NCBI GenBank assembly: GCA_024291935.2 | Contig: CM044310.1 | Span: 119,732,213-119,796,212, forward strand | Origin: Okapia johnstoni | Lineage: Eukaryota > Chordata > Mammalia > Artiodactyla > Giraffidae | Reading direction: 5' to 3' | DNA: 64,000 nucleotides | Part shown: piece after piece, positions 42,040 to 53,289 of the stretch | Layout: every line of letters starts with the position of its first letter | Position numbering within the stretch: position 1 is the first letter of the stretch | Translations under genes and position numbers: made by a program | Notes under the pieces: model-generated | Seen by the model: only the letters and a program-made list of their open reading frames with translations | Database searches by the model: none | Told to the model about the DNA's origin: nothing

Positions 42040-43540
42040 TTTGAATTAAGTGTATAGGTGATTTGCGTTGTGGGTTTTTTTTTTTTTTTAATGTGTACAG
42101 CAACTTAATTCATTTATATGCAGATACATATATACATATATATACATGTTCTTTTTGGTTTCTTTTCCCGTAGAGTTTATTACAGATTGTTGGGTAGGCT
42201 TCCTTGTGCTCCCAGTGGGTCCTTGTGGATTCTTTTATAAATAGTAGTGTATATGTGTTATTCTCAACCTGCTAATTTCTCCCTGTTCGTTTTTGGTAAC
42301 CATGAGTTTCTTTACTACGTCTATGAAGCTGTTTCTGTTTTGTAAAGAAGTTCATTTGTTTCCATGTTTGGATTCCACCCAGAAGTGATAACATGTGATA
42401 CTTGTCTGTCTTTCTCTCACTTCACCTAGTGTGATCGTCTCTAGTTCTTCCCTGGGGCTGGAAGTGGCATTCTTCCATCCTTGTTTGGCTGGGTAACGCC
42501 ACTTTGTGTATCTGTGCCGCAGCCGCTTTATCCATTCACCTCTCCTTCTACACTCAGGCTTCTCTTGTATCTTGGCGATTGTACCCAGTGCTGCCATGAT
42601 TGCTGGCACACAGTACCTTGAAAATTTGGTTTTCCCAGGATCCACGCCCAGGCATGGGATGGCTGGGTCACGTGGTACTTCTTGTTGAGTGTCTGCAAGC
42701 CCCTCCATACTGTTCTCCAGAGTGGATGCACTGATTTACACTCCCACCCACAGGGTAGGAGGGGTCCCTTCTCCTCACACCCCCTCCAGCATTTACTGGA
42801 GATGGCCATGCTGACTGGAGGCAAGTGATACCTCACTGAACTTTTGATTTGCATTTCTCTAGTGATTAGGGACGCTGAGCATCTTTTCGGGTGCTTTATG
42901 GCCACCTGGATGCCTTCTCTGGACAAAGGCCACTTAGATCTTTGGCCCATTTTTCCATTAGGTTGTTTGGGTTGTGATACTGAGCTGCACAAGCCCTGTT
43001 TGCCTGTTTTGGAGGTGAATTCCTTGTATCTCCATTTGCAAACACTTTTTTTCCCCATTCTGAGGGTGTCTTTGTCTTTCATTTGTGATTTGCCCTGCTG
43101 CTCAAATGCGTTTAAGGTTAATGAGGTCCCATTAGTTTCGTTTTTTATCTTTTTAAGAGTGAATCCAAGACGAACTGGCTGTGATTTATATCAAAGCGTG
43201 TTCTGCTTGTATTTTTCTCAAGAGGTTTACAGCATCTGTCCTCCATTTAGATCTTTGATTGATCTGGAGTATATTTTTCCACATGGGGTTAGTGAGTGAC
43301 ATAATTTCATTCTCTTTTCAGGAACCTCCTGCCTGTCCTCTATCCTGGCTGGTAACAGTTTACCCTGCCAGCATCAGTGTAGGAGGGTTTATTTTTCTTC
43401 ACACCCTCTCCTGTGTTTATTGTTCGTAGACTTTTTGACAAAGGCCAATCTGATCAGAGTGAGGTGATACCTCGTTGTATTTTTGATTTGCATTTCTGTA
43501 AGATTTAGAGATGTAAAATCTTTTCGTGTGGTTATTTTTA
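42040..43540 (-). repeat. Decayed L1 3' part, longest copy of the stack
   Basis: Minus-strand frames at 43082-42528 and 42708-42352 carry L1 ORF2 C-terminal motifs ([49 protein letters not shown]). The upper part (to about 43540) repeats similar L1 sequence, as if two fragments were joined. Confidence 0.82.
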
Positions 43541-43554
43541 AAGAGTTCGAGTAA

Positions 43555-43760
43555 AACTGATCTCTCTGGGTGGGCTTCTTAACCGTCTGCCCTGTTTTGA
43601 ATTCTTCTTCCAGGACCTGCCCAAGGGCATTTGTTGAGAACGGGTGTTTTTTCCTTATGTCCTCACAGGCCTGGTGAACGTTCGCTGCCCATCAGCACAG
43701 GCTTTTCACAGGTCACCAAAAGTGACCACAAGGCGGCAGCATTTCTTCAGGCCCCACTCT
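43555..43760 (-). repeat. Spacer module copy 3
   Basis: 'ctgccctgttttgaattctt', 'cctggtgaacgttcgctgcc', 'gaccacaaggcggcagcatt'. Confidence 0.75.
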
Positions 43761-43779
43761 TTCTTCCTTGCTTTCTTTT

Positions 43780-44166
43780 TTTTTGGTAATTAAATATTTA
43801 TTTTCTGTTGTAGTAGACCTGATTTCCCATGTCGTGTTTGTTTTTGGGGTACAGGAACTTGATTCAGTTATACATAGAGATATGTCTGTCCTTCTGGGGG
43901 GATTTTCCCATGCGGATTATCACAGGGTGTTCAGCTGACTTGCTGTGCCCTTCAGGAGGTCCTTTTGGTTGCCTGTTTGATGGATGATGGTGTGTGTGTG
44001 TGTGAATCCCAGCTTCACACATCTTTCCTCCCTTTTTGAACATAGTAAGCTGGTTTTCTACGTCTGTGAGTGTTTCTGGTTGCAGGTTGGTTCACTTGCC
44101 TGAGCCCGTAGATGCCCCCTGTTAGTGATATCCTGAGATGTCTGTCTTTCTCGCTCTGACTTGCTT
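43780..44166 (-). repeat. L1 3' end fragment abutting the ERV
   Basis: 'ttattttctgttgtagtaga', 'tacatagagatatgtctgtc', and 'gagatgtctgtctttctcgc', which stops where the retroviral LTR begins. A short (GT)n lies at 43990-44003. Confidence 0.7.
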
Positions 44167-44745
44167 TGAGGAAGGAGCTAGAGGGCCCCGGGCTGGAAGC
44201 TGGTACTGCTCAAGGGGAATAAAGTCGAAGCTTTGTTCTCACGCACACACTCCACGGACAGAGCTAGGGGCAGAAGCTGAGCTCTGCGGGGTAAAGAGAT
44301 CCCGTGCGCGCTCCCGAGGTCAAGGCTTGCTTGTCAGCCCGCGAGCAGGAAGGCCTCCCGGGGCCGCAAAGGGAGGGGGCCGCGGCCCATAGTAAGCGTG
44401 GACCTGCCCCCCAGGCCTCTGCGCTGGGACCCATCTTAGCAAAACGTTGCGATGCATGTTGAGGGCGCAGGTCCTGGACTGGTCGGATGTGGAGAGAGAG
44501 ACAGATGCGGCCCGGCGTAGAGGGCAGGACGGGCCTCCGGGAGTGCCCATCGCCCCCTCCGGTGCGCCGCCTGCTGACAGGGGATGCCCGCGCCTTCCCG
44601 CTGGGGTTCGTCTCCGCCGGCTTCTGACTCAAATGCACGAGCTGCCACTTCGCGTGCTCCCCTGTGGTTTGCCTCTAATAATAAACGTCGTACCTGTTGT
44701 TTTGTGTTTTTAGTTTCTGCATCCTTGAAACAGTCTTGCTTTCAC
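44167..44745 (+). repeat. ERV 5' LTR
   Basis: The first 265 bases (to about 44431) recur in the same orientation at 47724-48012: shared 'tgaggaaggag', 'agctttgtt(c/t)tca', 'gcagaagctgagc', 'aagggagggggcc'. A likely AATAAA lies at 44683 ('taataataaacgtcgtacct'), and the LTR end is probably near 44745. Starting with TG suits an LTR. The family was not identified, and no clear primer-binding site was found. Confidence 0.65.
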
Positions 44746-45490
44746 ACGTGGGCAAGAGCCAGGGCCCCTGGCGGTCTGACCGCGGGACTCCTGGTTTTCA
44801 TCCAGGCTCAGGCCCTGGGCGGGCACTAAGATCTCTCTTCAGGACCGCTCACTGCTCGCCCTCCGAGACCCTTTGGTCCGGAGATAAACTGCAGGTCTGC
44901 CCCAGACCGCTGGCTGCAGGCTCCTGGCTTCACTCTCTCTACCACCCGTCTAGGATTTCCTTTCCCACGTCAGGGGCACGAAAGGCTCCTTCCCTACCCG
45001 ATCCTTTACACCTCCGAGGGAGGACTAACTGCAGCCTCTCTGCTGCAAGCGCACTGCCAGCAGCTCAGGTGCAGCCCTGGGGTCCTGACCCCCGGCATGT
45101 TCCACCGCGGCCAACTCCACTTCCTCCAGGAGTTCCCCCTCACGCCAGGCCACCGCAGCCCTTAAACTGTAAGGGCCCCTTCCAAACGGTCTGCATCCCA
45201 GGCATGATCTGTTGTCTGTGAAGCGTAAGCACACCTGGCGACCGCTCTGCATCGGTCCGTGTGTCCTCACCGGGGTTGGAAAGAAGACGCCTTGCAGGGC
45301 GTGCCAAGGTCGACCAGAGACCTCCGGTTAGAAGTCGGTGGGGGAGTAGCGGACGCTTGAGCCCCGTCAAGCATAAAATCAGAGAGTTCAGGGGACCCTC
45401 CGGATTCCCTCCAGGCGCCTCCTGAATGTGTCTGGGGCGCTGGGTGACATTTCTAGGAGCACGCTCTGGCCTCGGTTGAGGTCACTCAAC

Positions 45491-45760
45491 ATGGGGGGAT
45501 CCCTTTCTGAGCCAAAAGAAACACCTCTGGAGTATATCCTTAAGAACTGGAAACTTTTTTTTTTTTACTGTGACAGTGTCTGGCCTTTATTTAAATTGAT
45601 GGATAGGGAAAAAAATAAACAAAAAAAACGCGTTAAACTGGGCATCTTTATTGACACAGGAAAATGCGCTGAGGTTCCGATATGTTCAGGACTTTATTTC
45701 ACTTTGATCATATTCCTGCTTTGTGGCTCCTATAATCAGAAAAACTCTCTTAACATTTTA
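45491..45760 (+). pseudogene. ERV gag start remnant
   Basis: An old endogenous retrovirus copy. The frame opens with ATG GGG GGA, a Met-Gly-Gly start that suits N-myristoylation of retroviral matrix proteins, and continues with a short motif of the type KETPLEYILKNW that is typical of class I (gammaretrovirus-like) gag. A Trp-Pro-x-Phe block follows near 45583-45593. Similarity then fades and no capsid or zinc-finger part is present. It is a broken remnant and cannot make a Gag protein. Confidence 0.6.
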
Positions 45761-45796
45761 AAACCCCTTCTGACTCCTCCTAACTCCTCTTGGGAC

Positions 45797-45818
45797 GGGG
45801 GGGGGGGGGGGGGGGGGG
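45797..45818. repeat. Poly(G) run (22)
   Basis: Twenty-two consecutive G inside the ERV remnant, followed by (GGT)n. Its length is probably inaccurate and variable. Confidence 0.95.
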
Positions 45819-46049
45819 TGGTGGTGGAGAAGAAAGTGGGAAAAGAACCAAGCTTCCGCTCTGCCTGCACGGTCCCTTCCTCCTCCAGACCCTTCTGGTC
45901 AGACTGAGACCCCGGCCCCCAGAGGGACAGGCCCGGCCGGGATAGCACCTCATCAGCCCGTCTGCTCCTCCTGCTGGGGCCAATCCGAGCACCGTCTGGG
46001 CTGGACGTTAGCAATGACTAACAGCCAGGAGAGATGACACCTTTTGACA

Positions 46050-47370
46050 CTGGACGGCCACGATATTCTTTAGACTCCAGAGAAAATGGGTTAAAATGAA
46101 ACCTTTTTGTAATTGCAAAACCAGTTCCTTTCGCATGTGCCGTTAGGAAAAGCTGGCTTGTTGAAATCTTTTTTTTTTCTTTCCCCCAGAATTCTGACCC
46201 TGAGAAAGCAAAAATATTCCAGGAAAAAAGCCTGAGTTAACTCTTATCTTGACTCGGAGATACACAGCCCACTTTACTTGAGACTTCAACTTGGGTAAAT
46301 TAGTAGAAATTCAAGCCAAGAAAAAGAAAAGGGGCCAAGAGACATTTTATAATAAATCTTAAGCAGAAAACCATGAGATCCCCTGGAGAAGGAAATGGCA
46401 ACCCACTGCAGGCAACTGATTCAGTAAACAACACCATGAGGTCTCTGCCTGCCTGGATTTATGGATGCCTCCGTGTGGGTCTTTGTCTTTGAACAATACT
46501 GTTGAGGTTAATTTGTAAACGAGCTCTATTTAACTGGCTTAAAGAAAAGTAAGCACTTACAAATCAAACAATTCTAAATACAAGGAAAAAACCTAAAGGT
46601 GTTTGGGCTCACTAGACATATGCCTTGTATTACATTGAGAAAAAAAACTGTACTTTGGAGAAATACATGTTTTTAGAGGTTCTAAGATATGTTCCTGAGT
46701 TTGCTAATCAGAGAATGCCAATACGACAGACAGTTCCCAATTACTTTCTTCTTGGTTTTCACTAGGAGTTAAGGGTTTTTTAAAGGTTAAAAATTATAAT
46801 ATGGAATCAAAGCTACTAAAGTGACAAGGAAAAGATTTTAGTGCATAAAGCAAGTAAAGATACATGTTGTCAGCAAGAGAAGATATAAAAGATTGGAGGT
46901 GTTTTTGTTGTAAAAAAGTAATGATAATAATTCTGTTCTACAGTTGGTTATTTATAAGTGGGGGCAAAATAGAACAAATTAATACAGATCTAGAAGGTGA
47001 AAAAAGGCTTGCAGACAAATAACATTGGGAAGATGCTTTGTTTTATGTGTTAATAATACATCAAAAGTTAAAACCGACTTAGATAAAACCAGACAACTGG
47101 CTATAAGCCTGCAGGTCTCCTCGAAGTGCCGGGTGTAGACTGGGATTCGAGCTTATTCTTCTGGAAATAAATGAGATACTTTTGTATATTAACATTCAGG
47201 TTGTCATTTCTCCAAGTACTTCTGAAGCTGAGTGGCCTGTCACACCTACGTCAGTCACTCGGAGCCAATAAAACCGACACCAGAGATATGTGAGACCACA
47301 GCGAAAGTTTCCATTCCTTTGGACAGGGTAGCACCAGCTCTGACTCTATTGGAGCAGGATCAGAATTGCT
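46050..47370. other. ERV interior, heavily decayed or replaced
   Basis: About 1.3 kb where pol and most of env should be. It is AT-rich with no long frame, protease, reverse transcriptase or integrase motif. A short Bov-A fragment ('gatcccctggagaaggaaat') is at about 46378-46415. The normal interior of 6 kb or more has been lost. Confidence 0.45.
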
Positions 47371-47374
47371 AAAA

Positions 47375-47600
47375 ACCTAACCTGGTTCTCCTGCTTGGGC
47401 CCCTGGTCACAGGAACTCTTTTACTGACCTTTGGCCCCTGCCTTTTCAAACCTACCTGTTAAATTTGTCTCTTTCAGATTACTACTGTTTCACATCAAGA
47501 TGCTGGTGATGCAGAGATTCCAGCCAGTCCTCAGAACAGATCCTGCGGGAGTAACAACAGAAGTCACCCTGGGGCCCCTTAAGGAGACAGGGCGAGAGCT
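47375..47600 (+). pseudogene. ERV env transmembrane C-terminal remnant, frameshifted
   Basis: One frame (about 47383-47445) reads a hydrophobic anchor ending LLTFGPCLF. After a frame change near 47445, another frame reads PVKFVS and later a short cytoplasmic part with KMLVMQRFQP. This order (anchor, FGPC motif, VKFVS, basic tail) is that of class I retroviral Env ends and lies just upstream of the 3' LTR, as expected. The frameshift and the absence of the rest of env make it non-functional. Confidence 0.65.
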
Positions 47601-47723
47601 CCTGGCCCAGCAAGGCGGGGTCTACGAGCCCCATGCCAGCCCGAAGAAGCTACAGAAGACAGACCTTCACCTTCAGCCTCCCAGTGAAGATTTTGGGGTT
47701 CTTTCCTATCTCTCAGAGGGATT

Positions 47724-48012
47724 TGAGGAAGGAGATGGAGGGGCCTCTGGGCGGGAAGCTAGTATTTGTCAAGTGGAGTGAAGCTGAAGCTTTGTTTTCA
47801 CCCAGACACTCAAGGACACAGCTAGCGGCAGAAGCTGAGCCCTGCTGGAGGAGAGATAAGGCGCCTACGCCTGAGGTCAAGGAAGACTCCCCTGTACAAG
47901 GGCGGGAAGGCTCCTTGGAGGCCGAAAAGGGAGGGGGCCCACCCTGGCCCACCCCCACCCTGGCCCACCCCATAATGAGTGTGGACCTGCCCCACAGGCC
48001 TCTGTGGTGGGA
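47724..48012 (+). repeat. ERV 3' LTR, truncated
   Basis: A diverged same-orientation copy of 44167-44431, beginning with the same TGAGGAAGGAG. An internal 17-bp step, 'ccaccctggcccacc', is duplicated near 47940-47970. It ends abruptly in a degenerate tandem repeat at about 48015, so its R/U5 part is missing. Confidence 0.65.
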
Positions 48013-48019
48013 TCAGACC

Positions 48020-48290
48020 CACAGTTTGGTCCTGACTTAGGCCCGACTCCGGTCCACACTGAGGCCTGACTCTGGTCATACTCAGGCCTGACGCTGGTCC
48101 ACACTTAAGTTCTGAGTCCGGCACACACTACAGTCTCACTGTGGTCCACTCTCAGGCATGACTGTGGTCCACACCGAGGACTGACTCATCCACACTACGG
48201 CCTGAATGTTCTTTCTCTAAGCTGTGACTCTTGTCCTCATAAGGCGTGAATCTGGTCTTCACTAGGCCTTGCTCACATCCTCAGTAGGAC
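48020..48290. repeat. Degenerate tandem repeat, roughly 28-30 bp
   Basis: Eight or more diverged units on the theme 'ggcctgactctggtccacac' (for example near 48028, 48060, 48086, 48135 and 48155). The units differ by substitutions and small indels. Confidence 0.8.
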
Positions 48291-48299
48291 CTCGTAATA

Positions 48300-49115
48300 G
48301 GAAATCCACTCTACGAAATATAAATTAATTGTGGACTGTCGATAATTCAGAAACTGATACAATATTGCCAAGCAGAAGTCAAATATAAACACATTTTTAA
48401 AAATACAGACACATAGAAAGTCTTATGACTTCATCTGCTCCACGCCTGTGCAGAGGTCTAGGAAAGCTGACGTTAGGCGACTGCCCTGGGAAGGGGAGAC
48501 ACGTCAGAGCTGCAGCCTACATGCAGGAGAGACGATGCATAAAGAAGATGGGGTACAGACACGAAAGGCAGTATTGTTCTGCCAGAAAATATGATCAAAA
48601 TTACCTTTCCCAGCCTCGGTGACGAAAAAGACGACCATGATCTCGGAGAGAGCAAGCAGCGAGCAGTCCTGAAGACAGACATGGTTCCCCGTCAGGAACT
48701 GAACCTGGGGAGCCGGATGAGAACCAGGAGTCCTCGCCGCCGGACCAGCAGGGGCGAGAAGCAAAGTGACACTGTTGAAGCGATGAGTGTTTCAAAGAAA
48801 CAGACTTGCTAAAACACGTACTTAGCTCACTTCTGGAGACACGGCATAGCATGCGGGCGAGCGCGCGGAGCAGAGTCTGTCTAAGACAGAAGCGGGTGTC
48901 CCTACACACCCAGAAGGAGAGGATGTGGGCATCCTGAATGAGGAGCACTGGAGAGGAGATGGGAATCCCTCAGGCAGGACCGTCCTGCCGGGTCTCTGTT
49001 TACCTTGGCCAATTACCTTGTCTCTTTCTTCACACCGGACTGATCCCTGAACCCTCCCCAACATGCATGCGCAACAAACAGAAAGCAACCAACCCATGGG
49101 AAAGAGTGTTTGCAA
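48300..49115. other. No gene recognised
   Basis: About 800 bases. Overlapping frames of 65-115 codons on both strands around 48425-48950 show no domain. Part of it ('gaaccaggagtcctcgccgc') looks like a degraded SINE edge. Confidence 0.35.
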
Positions 49116-49117
49116 AT

Positions 49118-49324
49118 AAGTGTTAGTCGCTCAGTCATGCCCGACTCTTTGCGATCCCATGGACTGCAGCCAATCAGGCTCCTCTGTCCATGAGATTTTC
49201 CAGGCAAGGATACTGGACTGGGTTGCATTTCCTTCTCCAGGGGATCTTCCCAAGCCAGGGATTGAACCCCGGTCTCCTGCACAGCAGGCAGATTCTTTAC
49301 CACCTGAGCTGTGAGGGAAGCCCA
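49118..49324 (-). repeat. Bov-tA SINE
   Basis: 'gttagtcgctcagtcatgcc' to 'ctgagctgtgagggaagccc', reversed. Confidence 0.92.
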
Positions 49325-49334
49325 AAACCAAGGC

Positions 49335-50350
49335 TCTTCCGGGATTGTCCACAAAGAAACCATCTACAAAATATGCAAACGGCTCTTTCAGCTCAATTTA
49401 AAGAAAGCAAACAACCGAACAGACAAGTGGGCCAAAGACCTAAACGGAAACTTCTCCCAAGAAGGCGTCCAGATAGACGTGAAGACTGGCTCAGCATCAC
49501 TATTATAGGAAAATGCAGTTCAAAACCGCACCGCGGTATCAGCTCATCCCACTCAAAATGGCCATCATGCCGAAGATCTACAAAGATTAGGTGCTGCCGG
49601 GGGACTGGGGGGACATGGAGCCCTCCACACTGCAGGCGGGGATGTAAATGGGTGGGTGCAGCCAGAAGGACAGCAGCGTGGAGAGTCCTTAAGAGTCATT
49701 GTTGAGTTCCCACCTGGTCTCCCGCAAGCCCACTCCTTGCCTTAGACCTGGAGAAAATCATGATTTAAAATGACAGGTCCATCCCTCCTTTTCAGGGCAG
49801 CACTATTGACAACATCCAAGACAGCATCAACCAAAATGTTCATCAACAGAGAAATGAAGAGTCGCTGGTCCATCTAGACACTGGCATACACTCAGCCATC
49901 AGAAAGACCTCAAACGCGCCATTGTCAGCATCAATGGACCGAGAGATTTAGCCTAGTGAGTGAAGTCAGGGAAAGAGGAATTTATCACTTACAGGTGGAA
50001 TCTATAAATTCATACAAATGAGCTAATTTATAAACAGAAACAGACTCACAGACTTAGAAAAGCAACTTCTGATTATCTTTTTTTAAAAAAAAGAAGTAGG
50101 GGAAGGGAGACATTAAGAGGTTAGGATGAACATATACACACCGTTATCTGGCAGATAATCCGACAGGACCTGCTGAATAGCACAAGGAAGTCTAGAGAAC
50201 ACGCTGACGGAACCTATATGGGAAAAGACCCCGAAAAACAACATATATATGTCTATGTATAAATGAATCAAGTTCCTGTAAATCTCAAACAAACACAATA
50301 TGGGAAATCAAATCTACTCCAATAGAAACTGAAAACTAAGTAACCAAAAA
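49335..50350 (+). repeat. Decayed L1 3' part (inverted relative to the left stack)
   Basis: Plus-strand L1 ORF2 C-terminal remnants ('KANNRTDKWAKDLNGNFS' near 49410-49460, 'KIRCCRGTGGTWSPPHCRRG' near 49590-49640). The 3' end follows, to 'gaaatcaaatctactccaat' and an A17 tract at 50346-50362. Confidence 0.82.
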
Positions 50351-50362
50351 AAAAAAAAAAAA

Positions 50363-50705
50363 GTGGCGCATGAAGAAATGCTGCCGCCTTGTGGCCGCTT
50401 TTGGTAACAACAGAAAAACCTGTGCTGATGGGCATTTAATGTTCACAGTGCTTGGTTGGCATCACAGAGTCGATGGACATGAGTTTGAGCAAGCTCCGGC
50501 AGTTGGTGATGTACAGGGAGGCCTGGCGTGCTGCAGTCCATGAGGTTGCACAGTCGGATACGACTTAGTGACTGAACTGAACTGAACTGAAGTCTTCAGG
50601 GACTGAAGGAAAAAACACCAGCCCTCAACAAAGTGCCCTTTACCCTGGGGTGAATCACCGGAAGGGAATTCAAAACAGGGCCAATGTTCAAGAAGTCTAT
50701 TTGAA
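50363..50705 (+). repeat. Spacer module copy 4, inverted, split by a BovB
   Basis: 'gaagaaatgctgccgccttg' and 'gtgctgatgggcatttaatg', the reverse complement of the modules on the left. It is split at 50453-50592, then 'gggaattcaaaacagggcca' continues it. Confidence 0.75.
50453..50592 (+). repeat. BovB 3' terminal fragment
   Basis: 'ttggcatcacagagtcgatg' to 'gtgactgaactgaactgaac'. Confidence 0.9.
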
Positions 50706-50784
50706 GACGTAAATTGTACTCACAAGGTAAGAAACAAAAAGTCCATGGCAAGACACTCAGCTTCCCTAATTGTTGGGTGCATGT

Positions 50785-51000
50785 TACAGTTGCTCAGGTG
50801 TGTCCCCGTCTTTGTGACCCCATGGACTGTAGCCCGATAGGCTCCTCTGTTCATGGGATTTTCCAGGCAAGAATACTGGAGTGGGTTGCGATTTCCTTCT
50901 CCAAGGGATCTTCCCAACCCAGGGATCAAACCCAGGTCTTTTCTGACTCCTGCATTAGCAGATGGATTTTCTTTACCACTGAACCACCTGGGAAGCCCTT
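50785..51000 (-). repeat. Bov-tA SINE
   Basis: 'acagttgctcaggtgtgtcc' to 'tgaaccacctgggaagccct', reversed. Confidence 0.9.
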
Positions 51001-51002
51001 AC

Positions 51003-51842
51003 TAATTATTAAGGAGCTGCACTGCAAGTCCAAACTACATTGAGGTGTCACCTTACACCACTCAGAATGGCCATCCTCCAAAGCATCTTCAAAGATGAAA
51101 TGCTGCCAAGGCTGTGGGGAACAGGGAACCCTACCCTGTGGGCAGGGAGGGAAGCGGGTGGGTGCAGCCACCGTGGAAAACATCTGTAGGTGCCTTAAAA
51201 CATTAAACACAGAGGAGCCACATTTTCTGGCCATCTCACTTCTTGGCCTAGAACGAAAACATATCCTAATTTGAACACGTGCACCCCTGTTTTCAGGGCT
51301 GCACTATTCACAGTAGCCAACACATAGCTTCAACTAAAATGTCCACCGATATTTTCTATCAGAAAAATGAAGAGTAACTGGTTCATCTACACACTGGAAT
51401 ATATTTGGCCATCAAAAAAAAAAAAGTAAGGAAAAAATACCATTGGCAGCAGCATGGCTGGACCAAGAGATGATCATTCTAAGGGAAGTCAGAGAGAGAA
51501 AGATAAATGCTTAAAGATATCACTTACAGGTGGAATCTATAGAAATGAACTAAATTCTAAAGAGTAACAGACTTTAGGACTTAGAAAACTACCATATGAT
51601 TTTTTTTTTTAAGTTTTGGGGGAGACATACAGTTAGAGGTTACAATTAACATATACACACTACTCGATATCAGAGATAATTTAAAAAGACCTACAGAGTA
51701 GCACAGGAAGTCAACTGGACACACTGTGATAAGGTGTAGAGAAGAAACCCTGAAAAATAGGTGAACATCTATGTATAGTTCAGTCAAGCTCCTCTTCACC
51801 TAAAATCAACACAACATGAAAAATAAACTCAACTTCTATAGA
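51003..51842 (+). repeat. Decayed L1 3' part
   Basis: 'gccatcctccaaagcatctt', 'ggctgcactattcacagtag', 'gaatatatttggccatcaaa', 'aaacttagaggttacaatta'-type 3' end. It finishes at 'aaactcaacttctatagaaa'. Confidence 0.75.
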
Positions 51843-51844
51843 AA

Positions 51845-52130
51845 CGGAGACGGCAGTGGCACCCCACTCCAGTCCTCTTGCCTGGAAAATCCCATGGACG
51901 GAGGAGCCTGGTAGGCTGCAATCCGTGGGGTCACTAAGAATCAGACACGACTGAGCGACTTCACTTTCACTTTTCACTTTCATGCACTGGAGAAGGAAAT
52001 GGCAACCCACTCCAGCATTTTTGCCTGGAGAATCCCAGGGACAGCGGAGCCTGGTGGGCTGCTGTCTATGGGGTCGCACAGAGTCGGACACGACTGAAGC
52101 GACTTAGCAGCAGCAGCAGCAGCAGCTATA
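51845..52130 (+). repeat. Bov-A2 dimer with (GCA)n tail
   Basis: Two head-to-tail Bov-A monomers (51845-51980 and 51987-52105). The tail at about 52106-52127 is a (GCA)n run. Confidence 0.9.
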
Positions 52131-52169
52131 GAAAATTTAAAAATAACCAAATTAAAAAAAAATTCCAAA

Positions 52170-52238
52170 AACCAATGGAGCAAGAAGAAATGTTCCTGCC
52201 ATGTAGCCATGTTTGGCAATAGCAACTGAAAACTCTAT
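52170..52238 (+). repeat. Spacer module copy 5, inverted, truncated
   Basis: 'agcaagaagaaatgttcctg', then 'ttggcaatagcaactgaaaa'. A fragment of the same module as 50363, cut off by a BovB. Confidence 0.55.
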
Positions 52239-52239
52239 G

Positions 52240-52492
52240 CTGTTCAGTTCAGTTCAGTCGCTCGGACATGTCCGACTCTTTGCGGCCCCATGGACTGCAG
52301 CACGCCAGGCTTCCCTGTCCTTCACCATTTCTCAGAGTTTGCTCAAATTCATGTCCGTTGAGTCAGTGATGCCATCCAACCATCTCATCCTCTGTCGCCC
52401 CCTTTTCCTCCTGCCCTCAATCTTTCCCAGCATCAGGATCTTTTCCAATGAGTTAGCTCTTCACATCAGGTGGCCAAAATATTCACTACAGT
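52240..52492 (-). repeat. BovB 3' end
   Basis: 'gttcagttcagttcagtcgc' to 'catcaggtggccaaaatatt', reversed. Confidence 0.92.
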
Positions 52493-52591
52493 ATAGGGTA
52501 AATATAACTTCTGTATGTGGTGGCTGCGTGGTGCTGGAGCAACTTTGAGGAGATACCCCATGTCCAAGGGCAAGGGAGAAGCCCCAGCAAG

Positions 52592-53288
52592 ACAGTTCAG
52601 TTCAGTTCAGTCGCTCAGTCGTGTCCGACTCATGCTGCGAACTGCAGCCCGCTAGGCCTCCCTGTCCATCAGCAGCTCCCAGAATTTACCCAAACTTATG
52701 TCCATTGAGTCAGTGATGCCATCCAGCCATCTCATCCTCTGTCATCTCTTTCTCCTCCCGCCTTCAATCTTCCCCAATATCAGGGTCTATTCAAATGAGT
52801 CAGCTCTTCACATCAGGTGGGCAAAGTATTGTAGTTTCAGCTTCAACATCAGTCCTTCCAATGAACACCCAGGACTGATCTCCTTTAGGATGGACTGGTT
52901 GGATCTCCTTGCAGTCCAAGGGACTCTAAAGAGTCTTCTCCAACACCACAGTTCAAAAGCATCAATTCTTCAGCGCTCAGCTTTCTTTATAGTCCAACTC
53001 TCACATCCATACATGACCACTGGAAAAACCATAGCCTTGACTAGAGGGACCTTTGTTGGCAAAGTAACGTCTCTGCTTTTTAATATGCTGTCTAGGTTGG
53101 TCATAACTTTCCTTCCAAGGAGTAAGTGTCTTTTAGTTTCAGGCTGCAGTCACCATCTGCAGTGATTTTGGAGCCCAAAAAAATAAAGTCAGCCACTGTT
53201 TCCACTGTTTCCCCATCTATTTGCCATGAAGTGATGGGACCGGATGACATGATCTTAGTTTTCTGAACGTTGAGCTTTAAACCCACCC
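52592..53288 (-). repeat. BovB 3' end with ORF2 C-terminal part
   Basis: The longest BovB copy in the window. The reversed 3' end is at 52592. The minus-strand frame 53286-53101 reads the RTE ORF2 C-terminal region (KIMSSGPITSWQIDGETVET, FLGSKITADGDC). 5'-truncated, with the edge at a C run near 53281-53297. Confidence 0.92.
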
Positions 53289-53289
53289 C

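Noticed and set aside
41590..42103. Pro/Gly-rich proteins on both strands
   Set aside because: GC-rich composition explains both frames. There is no domain, start context or conservation evidence.
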